From NCBI GenBank assembly GCA_019418545.1, contig DYBQ01000028.1, positions 1-26,063 of the forward strand: 26,063 nt of DNA. The letters run 5' to 3'. Positions 14,499-21,731 of this stretch are shown in pieces. The DNA is from Clostridiales bacterium. GTDB lineage: Bacteria; Bacillota; Clostridia; Oscillospirales; Acutalibacteraceae. The position numbers and the translations under genes were made by a program. A model generated the notes under the pieces. That model had not been told where the DNA came from, made no database searches, and saw nothing but the letters and a program-made list of their open reading frames with translations. Each line of letters opens with the position of its first letter. Position 1 is the first letter of the stretch.

Positions 14499-15188
14499 AT
14501 GAAACACGGTAAGAAATATGTCGACGGCCTCAAGCTGATCGACCGCAGTAAATTTTATGATACAGACGAAGCACTGGATTTGTGCATCAAGACCGGTACC
14601 GCCAAGTTTGACGAGACTGTTGAAGTGCATGTAAAGCTGGGCGTTGACAGCCGTCACGCTGACCAGCAGGTTCGTGGTGCTATCGTTCTGCCCAACGGCA
14701 CTGGCAAAACTGTCCGCGTACTGGCTATCTGCAAGGGTGACCAGGCTGACGCTGCTCAGGCAGCCGGCGCTGATTTTATTGGTGCAGAAGAAATGGTTCA
14801 GAAGATTCAGGGCGGCTGGATGGACTTTGATGTAGTCATCACCACTCCCAACATGATGGGCGTTGTTGGCCGTCTCGGTAAGGTTTTGGGTCCCCGTGGC
14901 TTGATGCCTAACCCCAAGGCTGGCACTGTTACCATGGACGTGGCAAGAGCTGTCCAGGAAGCAAAAGCCGGTAAGATTGAGTATCGTCTGGACAAGACCA
15001 ATATCATCCACTGCCCCATTGGCAAGGTTTCCTTTGGCCAGGAGAAGCTGATGGAAAACTTCAACACCCTGCTGGGCGCTATCGTGAAAGCGAAGCCCGC
15101 AGCTGCCAAGGGCCAGTATATCCGTTCCTGCGTGGTTGCTTCCACCATGGGACCTGGCATCCGCATCAACCCCAACAAGGTTGGCTAA
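14499..15188 (+). CDS. rplA: 50S ribosomal protein L1
   Basis: 229 residues with the complete L1 fold: KHGKKYVDGLKLIDRSKFY at the start, FDETVEVHVKLGVDSRHADQ, and the signature GPRGLMPNPKAGTVT. L1 binds 23S rRNA at the mobile stalk near the E site and can repress translation of its own mRNA. The ATG at 14499 follows CAGGGAGGAC. No hairpin terminator separates it from the next unit, but rplJ has its own strong promoter about 40 bases after the rplA stop. Confidence 0.97.
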   Translation: MKHGKKYVDGLKLIDRSKFYDTDEALDLCIKTGTAKFDETVEVHVKLGVDSRHADQQVRGAIVLPNGTGKTVRVLAICKGDQADAAQAAGADFIGAEEMVQKIQGGWMDFDVVITTPNMMGVVGRLGKVLGPRGLMPNPKAGTVTMDVARAVQEAKAGKIEYRLDKTNIIHCPIGKVSFGQEKLMENFNTLLGAIVKAKPAAAKGQYIRSCVVASTMGPGIRINPNKVG

Positions 15189-15228
15189 GAATTGCCAAAT
15201 GAGGAATTGAAAAATTCCTGGCGTTTCC

Positions 15229-15257
15229 TTGACAACATGATTGATTCATGATATAAT
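15229..15257 (+). promoter_or_regulatory. Consensus promoter for rplJ-rplL
   Basis: A perfect TTGACA (15229-15234) and perfect TATAAT (15252-15257) are separated by 17 bases. This is the best promoter in the window, suited to the very high demand for L10 and L12. Confidence 0.95.
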
Positions 15258-15263
15258 TGTAAA

Positions 15264-15410
15264 GCTGTTTTTCCAAAGACAGCAGGTGCAGTTTGCTTAA
15301 TGGATTTTATCCTGCCTGCCGAGGGAGCGCTTATCAGAGACGATTTTACTGTAAAGTAAAGTTGGACGCGATGATATGCCCTTTCCGCGGCAACGCGGAG
15401 AGGGCTTTTT
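15264..15410 (+). ncRNA. L10 leader with attenuator terminator
   Basis: The transcript start is followed by the hallmarks of the Firmicutes L10 leader: AAAGACAGCAGGTGC (15275-15289), GCTTAAT, then CCTGCC...GAGGG, with GCAGG pairing to CCTGC (15311-15315). L10(L12)4 binds this mimic of its 23S site. The leader ends in a strong terminator: GCCCTTTCCGCG (15378-15389), GCAA loop, CGCGGAGAGGGC (15394-15405) and five T. Binding of excess protein should favour termination before rplJ. Class identification is from sequence memory; the terminator is seen directly. Confidence 0.88.
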
Positions 15411-15483
15411 GCATATGACTGTGAAAACCGGTCGAAGCCTTCCCGAAATGGACAGCATATTTCATACGTGGAGGTGAAACCAT

Positions 15484-16020
15484 TTGCCTAGCGAGAAGAT
15501 TTTAGAGCAGAAGAAGCAGCAGGTGGCTGAACTCAGCGAGAAGCTGAAGAACGCTGTTACCGGTGTAATTGTGGACTACAAGGGTATCACCGTGGCTGAC
15601 GACACCAAGCTGCGTAAGAGCCTGCGTGAGGGCGGCAATGAGTATAAGGTTGTGAAGAACACCCTGCTCGGCCGTGCTCTGAAGGAAGCCGGCATTGACG
15701 GTCTGGACTCCGTATTGGAGGGCACTACCGCTATTGCTATTTCCGACGAGGACTATGTAGGCGCTGCAAAAATCCTGTGCGAGTATGCCGAAAAGAGCAA
15801 GACCTTCGAAGTGAAGGCTGGCTTTGTTGACGGCAAGATGATTGACGCAGAGGGCGTGAAGAATCTGGCTAAGCTTCCTTCCAAGGAAGTTCTGCTGGCT
15901 CAGGTTCTGGGTGGCTTGAATGCTCCCATCACTGGCTTTGCTACTGTGCTGAACGGAACCATGAAGGGTCTGGTTGTTGCACTGAATGCAATTGCCGAGA
16001 AGAAGGGCGCAGAAGCCTAA
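15484..16020 (+). CDS. rplJ: 50S ribosomal protein L10 (TTG start)
   Basis: 178 residues typical of L10, which anchors the L12 dimers on the stalk: an N-terminal MPSEKILEQKKQQV helix, VVDYKGITVADDTKLRKSLR, YKVVKNTLLGRAL, and a C-terminal helix for L12 binding. The only suitable start is TTG at 15484 with GGAGGTGA 5-6 bases upstream; no ATG exists at a plausible place. A TTG start on so highly expressed a gene may lower its translation relative to L12. It is controlled by the leader at 15264-15410. Confidence 0.95.
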   Translation: MPSEKILEQKKQQVAELSEKLKNAVTGVIVDYKGITVADDTKLRKSLREGGNEYKVVKNTLLGRALKEAGIDGLDSVLEGTTAIAISDEDYVGAAKILCEYAEKSKTFEVKAGFVDGKMIDAEGVKNLAKLPSKEVLLAQVLGGLNAPITGFATVLNGTMKGLVVALNAIAEKKGAEA

Positions 16021-16128
16021 TTTTTACGAGGTTTTTCGTAAATCCAAGCAGTATCAAGGGACGGGTACTGACTGTAAAACAAGTTCCGCTAAATATGATT
16101 TTAAATTATTTTTTGGAGGTATACAACC

Positions 16129-16506
16129 ATGTCCGAGAAAGTTGTTAAGCTGATTGAAGACGTAAAGGCTCTCACCGTTCTGGAGCTGTCCGAGCTGGTA
16201 AAGGCTCTGGAAGAGGAATTCGGCGTTTCCGCTGCTGCTCCTGTTGCTGTTGCTGCTGCTCCCGCTGCTGCTGCTGCTCCCGCTGCAGAAGAGAAGACCG
16301 AGTTTGACGTTGTGCTGAAGTCCGCTGGCGCTAACAAGATTCAGGTTATCAAGGCTGTTCGCGAAATCACCGGCCTGGGCCTGAAGGAAGCTAAGGCTGT
16401 TGTTGACGAGGCTCCCAAGACCGTTAAGGAAGGCGTTTCCAAGGACGATGCTGAGTCCATGAAGGCTAAGCTGACCGAGGCTGGCGCTGAAGTTGAGATT
16501 AAGTAA
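16129..16506 (+). CDS. rplL: 50S ribosomal protein L7/L12
   Basis: 125 residues: an N-terminal dimerisation and L10-binding region, an Ala/Pro/Val hinge (about 35-52) and the C-terminal factor-binding domain with the conserved FDVVLKSAGANKIQVIKAVR and GLGLKEAKAVVDEAP. The ATG at 16129 follows TTTTGGAGG. Strong use of GCT, GTT and AAG codons fits very high expression. In the 108-base gap after rplJ, TTTACGA/TCGTAAA (16023-16042) forms a small hairpin, perhaps a processing site that lets rplL exceed rplJ. rpoBC does not follow. Confidence 0.97.
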   Translation: MSEKVVKLIEDVKALTVLELSELVKALEEEFGVSAAAPVAVAAAPAAAAAPAAEEKTEFDVVLKSAGANKIQVIKAVREITGLGLKEAKAVVDEAPKTVKEGVSKDDAESMKAKLTEAGAEVEIK

Positions 16507-16522
16507 TTAATCCTTCTAAAAT

Positions 16523-16554
16523 AAAAAGGCGTACCCGTAAGGGTACGCCTTTTT
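16523..16554. terminator. Strong bidirectional terminator after rplL
   Basis: AAAAAGGCGTACCC (16523-16536), loop GTAA, GGGTACGCCTTTTT (16541-16554): a perfect 14-bp stem with a T-run on both strands. It ends the ribosomal operon and serves the convergent acetyltransferase gene. Confidence 0.95.
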
Positions 16555-16569
16555 GATTTTCTAAATCAA

Positions 16570-17838
16570 TTAGAATAAATCCAGCACATAGCAGGGTTTG
16601 TTATAAAAAACACGTTCCAAAGGCGCTTGTGGATGATGAATCACAGCGTCTTTTAAATACGGGATTTCCCTATAACTGCGAATGCCGCATATAAGAGAGG
16701 TCAAGGTTTGGATGCTGAGTGTAATGTCGGGAGAATCTGTTGTGATTTCTACCTGATTTTCTTTGCCTTCTGCAAAGGAAAGCTTCCATGTCCCATTATT
16801 GTGGGGAAGCATATTGTCAGAAACAGCAATGCATAAAGTACCGTTTCCATGGCAGCAGCAAAGCTTGAGAACCTTTTGAACATTGATAATCCTTGCCATG
16901 CCATTAAGCTGCATGACAGCTGACATTTTGTTACATTCTGGAAGCAGCAGCTCTGGAGAAATATATTCTGGGGTAATAAATTTTATTGCATCATAATCAG
17001 AGGAAAAGGCGGATTTTATAAATAAAAGCATAGCTTCCAATGCTTGCGGAGATTCCGCTAAAAAGTCATTTCGAGAAGCAAACGTAGCGGTACAATCCAT
17101 TTCCCGTTTGTCGTTTTTCTTGGAAATGAAGAATCCACGGGGTTCCCCAGACTCGTCAAACCAGACATAGACATAACGCTGCTGGCTTAACAGCTCTTCC
17201 AAGTGAATTTTTGGGTTATATTCTTTTCGAACAATGGAGAGATTGTAATCCTGAAAGCAACGATTATAAATTTGCACCAAAGGCTCCAGGGAATCTCCTG
17301 GAAGAAGTTGACGAATGGTCCCAGGGGCTGGTTTGGAAGCAATTGCATCCATTTGGATTGTCCAAGTAAAGGAACGGGGACCATCTTCAAAACCAAATTT
17401 TCGATAGTAGGCTCGGCTGAATGGGTAGAGGAAAGAAAAGGCGTATCCACTGTCATACATATCTTGCAGAGCAGCAGAAATACAACTGCGAATGCAGCCG
17501 CTGCGCCGATATTGGGGAAGAGTGGCAACACCGCCTATTCCGCCCATCAGTACCAAATGGCCATCAAAACGTGCAGTATATGTATTAACATTTAGGCAGC
17601 CCTGAATAGCCGATTCATCGTCAGTCAGGGCTGCCCACCGTTTAATGGCAGGAAAAGGGTCAGAGGGAAGAAAAGGAGGGACACAGCTTTGTGCTCCTCT
17701 ATCTTTTTCTATTTCTTCTTCTGTCATAGCCATGCACTCTTCACGTGCCTTTTGAATATCCATGTTTCCTTCAAATGCGATGATTTGGCAGAGATTAGCC
17801 AAATATCTTTCATTTGCTTCCAAACGCCTGATTTTCAT
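16570..17838 (-). CDS. Eis-like GNAT N-acetyltransferase with SCP2-type C-terminal domain
   Basis: This 422-residue protein has the length and layout of the Eis family: an N-terminal GNAT domain with the acetyl-CoA motif around residues 103-120 (GVATLPQYRRSGCIRSCI), a FSFLYPFSRAYYRKFGFE stretch, a second degenerate GNAT half, and a C-terminal sterol-carrier-like domain. Eis proteins acetylate amines such as lysines or aminoglycosides; the substrate here is unknown. The ATG at 17838 (MKIRRLEANERY) has AAGGAG 9 bases upstream. The frame is open to 17958, but that extension would lie within the predicted promoter and leader. It is transcribed divergently from a sodium symporter across a perfect inverted repeat. 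Confidence 0.85.
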   Translation of the reverse strand: MKIRRLEANERYLANLCQIIAFEGNMDIQKAREECMAMTEEEIEKDRGAQSCVPPFLPSDPFPAIKRWAALTDDESAIQGCLNVNTYTARFDGHLVLMGGIGGVATLPQYRRSGCIRSCISAALQDMYDSGYAFSFLYPFSRAYYRKFGFEDGPRSFTWTIQMDAIASKPAPGTIRQLLPGDSLEPLVQIYNRCFQDYNLSIVRKEYNPKIHLEELLSQQRYVYVWFDESGEPRGFFISKKNDKREMDCTATFASRNDFLAESPQALEAMLLFIKSAFSSDYDAIKFITPEYISPELLLPECNKMSAVMQLNGMARIINVQKVLKLCCCHGNGTLCIAVSDNMLPHNNGTWKLSFAEGKENQVEITTDSPDITLSIQTLTSLICGIRSYREIPYLKDAVIHHPQAPLERVFYNKPCYVLDLF

Positions 17839-17940
17839 TCTGCAACGCTCCTTACTAAGCTTAGATACTCGATTTTTTATCAGTATATCATGCTTGTATA
17901 GAGGTTTGAAGTGCTTCGTTCGATTTTTTTCATAAAAAAA

Positions 17941-17968
17941 CTTATAATTCTCTTGCATTTGGAAGCAA
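17941..17968 (-). promoter_or_regulatory. Candidate promoter of the Eis-like gene
   Basis: On the minus strand TTGCTT (17968-17963) and TATAAG (17946-17941) are 16 bases apart. The opposite strand carries a candidate symporter promoter, TTGCAT (17953-17958) and TATTGT (17976-17981) with 17 bases between, so the two divergent promoters would overlap. Boxes are imperfect. Confidence 0.4.
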
Positions 17969-17981
17969 TCTGTGATATTGT

Positions 17982-18019
17982 TTTATCAGTTTAAAACACA
18001 CATGATTTAAACTGATAAA
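17982..18019. repeat. Perfect 14-bp inverted repeat between divergent genes
   Basis: TTTATCAGTTTAAA (17982-17995) and TTTAAACTGATAAA (18006-18019) are exact reverse complements separated by 10 bases. The repeat lies beside the candidate Eis-like promoter and at the likely symporter transcription start. It could be an operator for a dimeric regulator or form an RNA hairpin in the symporter leader. There is no T-run, so it is not a terminator. Confidence 0.8.
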
Positions 18020-18043
18020 GTATTAGAAATGGGGAAGAGAACT

Positions 18044-19579
18044 ATGGACAAGCAAACCACCATTTGGCTGGTTATCGCCATATATGGCGTGTTTATGCTG
18101 GCTGTTGGAATTTTAAATTCCCGAAAAGGCACGGGGATGGAAGAGTTTACAGTAGGAGGAAGAAATGCAGGCGCATGGCTTTCGGCTTTGTCTTATGGAA
18201 CTGCCTATTTTTCCGCGGTTATGTTTATCGGCTACTCCGGTGGTTCGGGATGGAGCTTTGGGCTGTGGAGTGTTTTGGTAGGCGTTGGAAATGCGCTCAT
18301 TGGTTCTTTGCTGGCATGGGTAGTGCTGGCCCGGCGAACAAGGGAAGTGACCCGGAGACTGAAAATCAGCTCAATGCCGCAATTGTTTGAAAAGCGTTTT
18401 CAGTCGAAAAAAATGCGCTTGTTTGCCTGCATCGTTATTTTTGTTTTTCTAATTCCCTATTCTGCGTCCGTGTATAAGGGGTTGACCAGCGTGTGTTCGG
18501 TGCTGCTGGGGATTGATGAGCAGGTGTGTATGATTATGATAGCACTTGCGTCAGCGGTTGTCCTGGTGCTGGGAGGATATATGGCAACTCTGAAGGCAGA
18601 CTTTGTACAGGGATTTGTTATGATGTTCGGCGTATCAGCCCTATTGGTGCTGGTAGTAATTGGCCCGAAGGTTGGCGGCCTTACTGAAGGTGTTAGCCGA
18701 ATGATGGATTATATGAAGGAAAACGAAATGGCGCCGTTGAGTACTTCGGCTGCTGTTTCGCTGGTAGCCACGATTTTGATGACGAGCTTCGGCACCTGGG
18801 GACTTCCGCAAATGATTCACAAATACTATGGAATCCGTGATGATAAAGAAGTAAAGCGGGGAACCATTATTTCAACTTTTTTTGCACTGTTGATTTCTGG
18901 TGGAGGATATTTTATCGGCTCTTTTTCCCATCTGTTTTTTGGAAATACCATGCCGGAAGGAGGAAAGGATTATATCATTCCTCTCATGTTGGATGATGCA
19001 GGGCTACCTAATCTCTTGATTGGTATTGTGTTAGTATTGTTGATTTCCGCTTCGGTTTCCACCTTATCCAGCATTACCCTTACTGCCTGTTCAACGGTAT
19101 CGATGGATGTGGTAAAGGGCTCATTGGCACCAAAAATGAAAGACCAGAGTTTGGCAGCGTTGACCAAAGGGTTATGCTTAGTATTTGTGGTGATGTCCTA
19201 TTTGATTGCCAATTATCCTACTCCAATTTTGGAAATGATGAGCTATTCCTGGGGAATTATTTCGGGCTCTTTCCTGGCTCCCTATCTACTGTCGCTGTAT
19301 TGGAAGGGAATCAACCGTGCAGGCGCATGGGCCGGAATGCTGGGTGGCTTCCTGGTTGCGTTTGTTCCGGCAGCAGCTTCGGGATTTACTACGCCTAACG
19401 GACCTGTGTATGCCTGCGCAGCCATGGCGATTAGCTTTTTGCTGTGCTGGGGTGCAAGTCTGTTGGCCAAACGGATGGGATGGAAAAGTGGAGCCCCTAA
19501 TCTGGCATTTTATGAGTTACAGGTTGCAGAAGAACCCAAAAAGAAACTCCATCGCGTCAAATCCCCTGTGTCTAAATAA
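18044..19579 (+). CDS. Sodium:solute symporter (SSS family)
   Basis: A 511-residue membrane protein with about 13 hydrophobic helices, as in PutP/PanF-type transporters that import solutes with sodium. Helix 1 is followed by GMEEFTVGGRNAGAWLSALS, the usual start of SSS proteins. YGTAYFSAVMFIGYSGG and FGTWGLPQMIHKYY match family motifs for sodium and solute sites. An SASVSTLSSITLTACS stretch matches the later core helix. The tail is basic. The ATG at 18044 is chosen because GGGGAAGAG lies just upstream; the ATG at 18029 has no ribosome binding site. The substrate is not predictable. Divergent from the Eis-like gene and followed by its own terminator. Confidence 0.9.
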   Translation: MDKQTTIWLVIAIYGVFMLAVGILNSRKGTGMEEFTVGGRNAGAWLSALSYGTAYFSAVMFIGYSGGSGWSFGLWSVLVGVGNALIGSLLAWVVLARRTREVTRRLKISSMPQLFEKRFQSKKMRLFACIVIFVFLIPYSASVYKGLTSVCSVLLGIDEQVCMIMIALASAVVLVLGGYMATLKADFVQGFVMMFGVSALLVLVVIGPKVGGLTEGVSRMMDYMKENEMAPLSTSAAVSLVATILMTSFGTWGLPQMIHKYYGIRDDKEVKRGTIISTFFALLISGGGYFIGSFSHLFFGNTMPEGGKDYIIPLMLDDAGLPNLLIGIVLVLLISASVSTLSSITLTACSTVSMDVVKGSLAPKMKDQSLAALTKGLCLVFVVMSYLIANYPTPILEMMSYSWGIISGSFLAPYLLSLYWKGINRAGAWAGMLGGFLVAFVPAAASGFTTPNGPVYACAAMAISFLLCWGASLLAKRMGWKSGAPNLAFYELQVAEEPKKKLHRVKSPVSK

Positions 19580-19609
19580 TTGTTATTCTAATAGATAATT
19601 GCAAAAAAT

Positions 19610-19641
19610 AACCGCCTCGCTTTGTAAAAAGCGGGGCGGTT
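19610..19641. terminator. Terminator between the symporter and lysA
   Basis: AACCGCCTCGCTT (19610-19622) pairs with AAGCGGGGCGGTT (19629-19641), with one G-T pair and a 6-base loop. Flanking A-rich and T-rich runs allow use by both convergent genes. Confidence 0.88.
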
Positions 19642-19657
19642 GCTTGTTTATATTTAC

Positions 19658-20920
19658 TTATTTTTTGTCAAACAGGCCGCTGAAATCAAAGGTGGCAAAA
19701 TAATCAGCAGGGGTCTCAGCCCGACGAATCATTTGTACACTGCCATCTTCTTTTAAAAGCAACTCAGCGGAACGAAGCTTTCCATTATAATTATATCCCA
19801 TTGCAAATCCATGAGCGCCTGCATCGTGAATGGCCAGATAATCGCCCATGTCAATTTTGGGCAGCATCCGGTCAATAGCAAATTTATCGTTGTTTTCGCA
19901 CAGGCCGCCGGTTACATCGTATTTGTGGTCGCAGGGAGCGTTTTCCTTGCCCAACACCGTAATGTGGTGATAGGCGCCATACATGGCAGGCCGCATCAGG
20001 TTGGCGGCACAGGCATCTACGCCGATATATTCTTTATAGGTATGCTTTTCGTGAACCGCTTTGGTAATCAGCATTCCATAGGGAGCCAACATAAACCGGC
20101 CCAGCTCGGTAAAGATTGCCACGTCACCCATTCCGGCAGGAACCAGAACTTCTTCATAGGCTTTCCGCACCCCTTCACCAATGGCCAGAATGTCGCTGCC
20201 CTCTTCTTCAGGGCGATAGGCAACCCCAACGCCGCCGGAAAGGTTAATAAAGCGGATATCTGCGCCGGTTTTCTCTTTCAGCTCCACAGCCAGCTCAAAA
20301 AGAATCCGGGCAAGCTCAGGATAATAAGCGTTGCTGGTGGTGTTGCTGGCCAAAAATGCATGAAGGCCAAAATGCTTTACCCCTTTTTCCATTAAAATCC
20401 GGTATCCTTCAATGATTTGCGCTTTAGTAAAGCCGTATTTAGCATCGCCAGGATTGTCCATAATTTTGTTGGCAATCTGGAACTTTCCGCCAGGATTATA
20501 CCGGCAGCAAATTGTTTCCGGCAAGCCTGCCACTTTTTCCAAAAAATCAATATGGGTAAAGTCATCCAGATTGATATAGGCTCCCAGTTTTTTGGCCAGT
20601 TGGAAGTCCTCAGCCGGAGTCACGTTGGAAGAAAACATAATGTCGCTTCCAGAAAAGCCGCAGGCATCGCTCATCATCAGTTCCGTTAGGGAAGAGCAGT
20701 CTACGCCGCAGCCTTCTTCCTGCAATATTTTTAAAATAAAGGGGTTGGGGGTAGCTTTTACAGCAAAATATTCCCGAAATCCAGGATTCCAGGAAAAGGC
20801 CTGCTTTAACTGGCGGACATTCTCACGGATTCCTTTTTCGTCATAAATATGAAAAGGAGTCGGATACTTCTTTGCAATTTCTTCAATCTGTTCCTTCGTT
20901 ACAAAGGGGACTTTTGTCAT
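19658..20920 (-). CDS. lysA: Diaminopimelate decarboxylase-like PLP enzyme
   Basis: 420 residues of the fold-III (alanine racemase-like) PLP decarboxylases, predicted to convert meso-diaminopimelate to lysine. The PLP lysine is K55 in YFAVKATPNP. Further family features are FINLSGGVGVAYRP, TELGRFMLAPYG and a C-terminal HDAGAHGFAMGYNYNG. The usual CESGD motif appears as CENND, a variant I associate with a divergent LysA group, so a related amino-acid decarboxylase cannot be excluded. The ATG at 20920 follows GACGGAGG. It stands alone with a consensus promoter (21005-21033) and its own terminator. Confidence 0.85.
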   Translation of the reverse strand: MTKVPFVTKEQIEEIAKKYPTPFHIYDEKGIRENVRQLKQAFSWNPGFREYFAVKATPNPFILKILQEEGCGVDCSSLTELMMSDACGFSGSDIMFSSNVTPAEDFQLAKKLGAYINLDDFTHIDFLEKVAGLPETICCRYNPGGKFQIANKIMDNPGDAKYGFTKAQIIEGYRILMEKGVKHFGLHAFLASNTTSNAYYPELARILFELAVELKEKTGADIRFINLSGGVGVAYRPEEEGSDILAIGEGVRKAYEEVLVPAGMGDVAIFTELGRFMLAPYGMLITKAVHEKHTYKEYIGVDACAANLMRPAMYGAYHHITVLGKENAPCDHKYDVTGGLCENNDKFAIDRMLPKIDMGDYLAIHDAGAHGFAMGYNYNGKLRSAELLLKEDGSVQMIRRAETPADYFATFDFSGLFDKK

Positions 20921-21004
20921 AATACAGGCCTCCGTCTATTTGATTGCTTGTTTGTGCATACAGGTGTTTATCACAGATAATCTAAAGAAAAACAACTATT
21001 AAAA

Positions 21005-21033
21005 ACTATACTGGATTCCCCGAATTTTGTCAA
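21005..21033 (-). promoter_or_regulatory. Promoter of lysA
   Basis: On the minus strand a perfect TTGACA (21033-21028) and TATAGT (21010-21005) are 17 bases apart, about 85 bases before the start codon. The leader between them shows no obvious lysine riboswitch. The remainder of 20921-21245 is AT-rich without a gene; the only other signal is the repeat at 21180-21208. Confidence 0.85.
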
Positions 21034-21179
21034 TATTATAGTTTGTGGAAAAAATGAAATAATGAATGCGTATTAGAATCATCCTGCAAATTTTAATTAC
21101 AAATTATGACGACGGCTGCTCGGCAGTTTACAAAAAATTCATGTTTTATTAGCGTAATTGCCATATACAAGGAATATAG

Positions 21180-21208
21180 TTAACAACGCCAATATTTAAG
21201 GTTGTTAA
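21180..21208 (+). promoter_or_regulatory. Candidate MarR operator
   Basis: TTAACAAC (21180-21187) and GTTGTTAA (21201-21208) are perfect inverted repeats 13 bases apart, about 20 bases before the marR ribosome binding site. MarR proteins commonly repress their own promoter through such palindromes. No clear -35/-10 pair was seen beside it. Confidence 0.5.
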
Positions 21209-21281
21209 TAAAATTTTAAAACTGATTTGAAAGGAGTGGGGGCTTATTTTAGAGGGGAAAAATCAGGACCTGCGAAAAGCA

Positions 21282-21731
21282 TTGATTTCAACCATGTTGG
21301 AATTCCGCAAGATTAAGCCTACTATTCAGGGGGTTTGTGGGATTCCGGCAGGAGAATTTTTCTTTTTGCAGCGTGTTTATGAGCTCAGCCGGGAAGGAGG
21401 AGTTCGGATTTCCCACCTGCGGGATTCCATGTCTATGACAATGCCGGCAGTTTCCCAATTGGTGCGGACTTTGGAAGAAAAGGGGCTGGTTTTGCGGGAG
21501 AATGCCCCAAAAGACCGGCGGGTAACTCTTGTTACAGTGACCGAAAAAGGAGAGCAGATTCTAACAGACAGTCAGGAACAATTTAACCAGATGCTAAACC
21601 GGTTGATTGAAAGATATGGTCCAAAGGAATTGGAGCACCTGATTGAAATGCTGAAGCGGCTTTCCAGAACAATTCGGGAACTGAAGGAAGAATTTGAAGG
21701 AATTTGCAGTGAAAGGACTGATTGTACTTGA
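21282..21731 (+). CDS. MarR family transcriptional regulator
   Basis: A winged-helix regulator of 149 residues from the TTG at 21282. The recognition helix region is RISHLRDSMSMTMPAVSQLVRTLEEKGLVLRE (split here as RISHLRDSMSMT and MPAVSQLVRTLEEKG), and the wing is PKDRRVTLVTVTEKG. The start is doubtful: no ribosome binding site precedes 21282, while AAAGGAG at 21230-21236 lies 9 bases before an in-frame ATT at 21246. That start would add LEGKNQDLRKA, which completes the first helix. The stop overlaps the next gene by four or more bases, so regulator and exporter are translationally coupled. It probably represses the exporter operon until a ligand binds. Confidence 0.88.
   Translation: MISTMLEFRKIKPTIQGVCGIPAGEFFFLQRVYELSREGGVRISHLRDSMSMTMPAVSQLVRTLEEKGLVLRENAPKDRRVTLVTVTEKGEQILTDSQEQFNQMLNRLIERYGPKELEHLIEMLKRLSRTIRELKEEFEGICSERTDCT

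Noticed and set aside
16225..16285. GCTGCT-type repeat as a microsatellite
   Set aside because: It encodes the alanine-rich hinge of L7/L12 and is normal for this protein.
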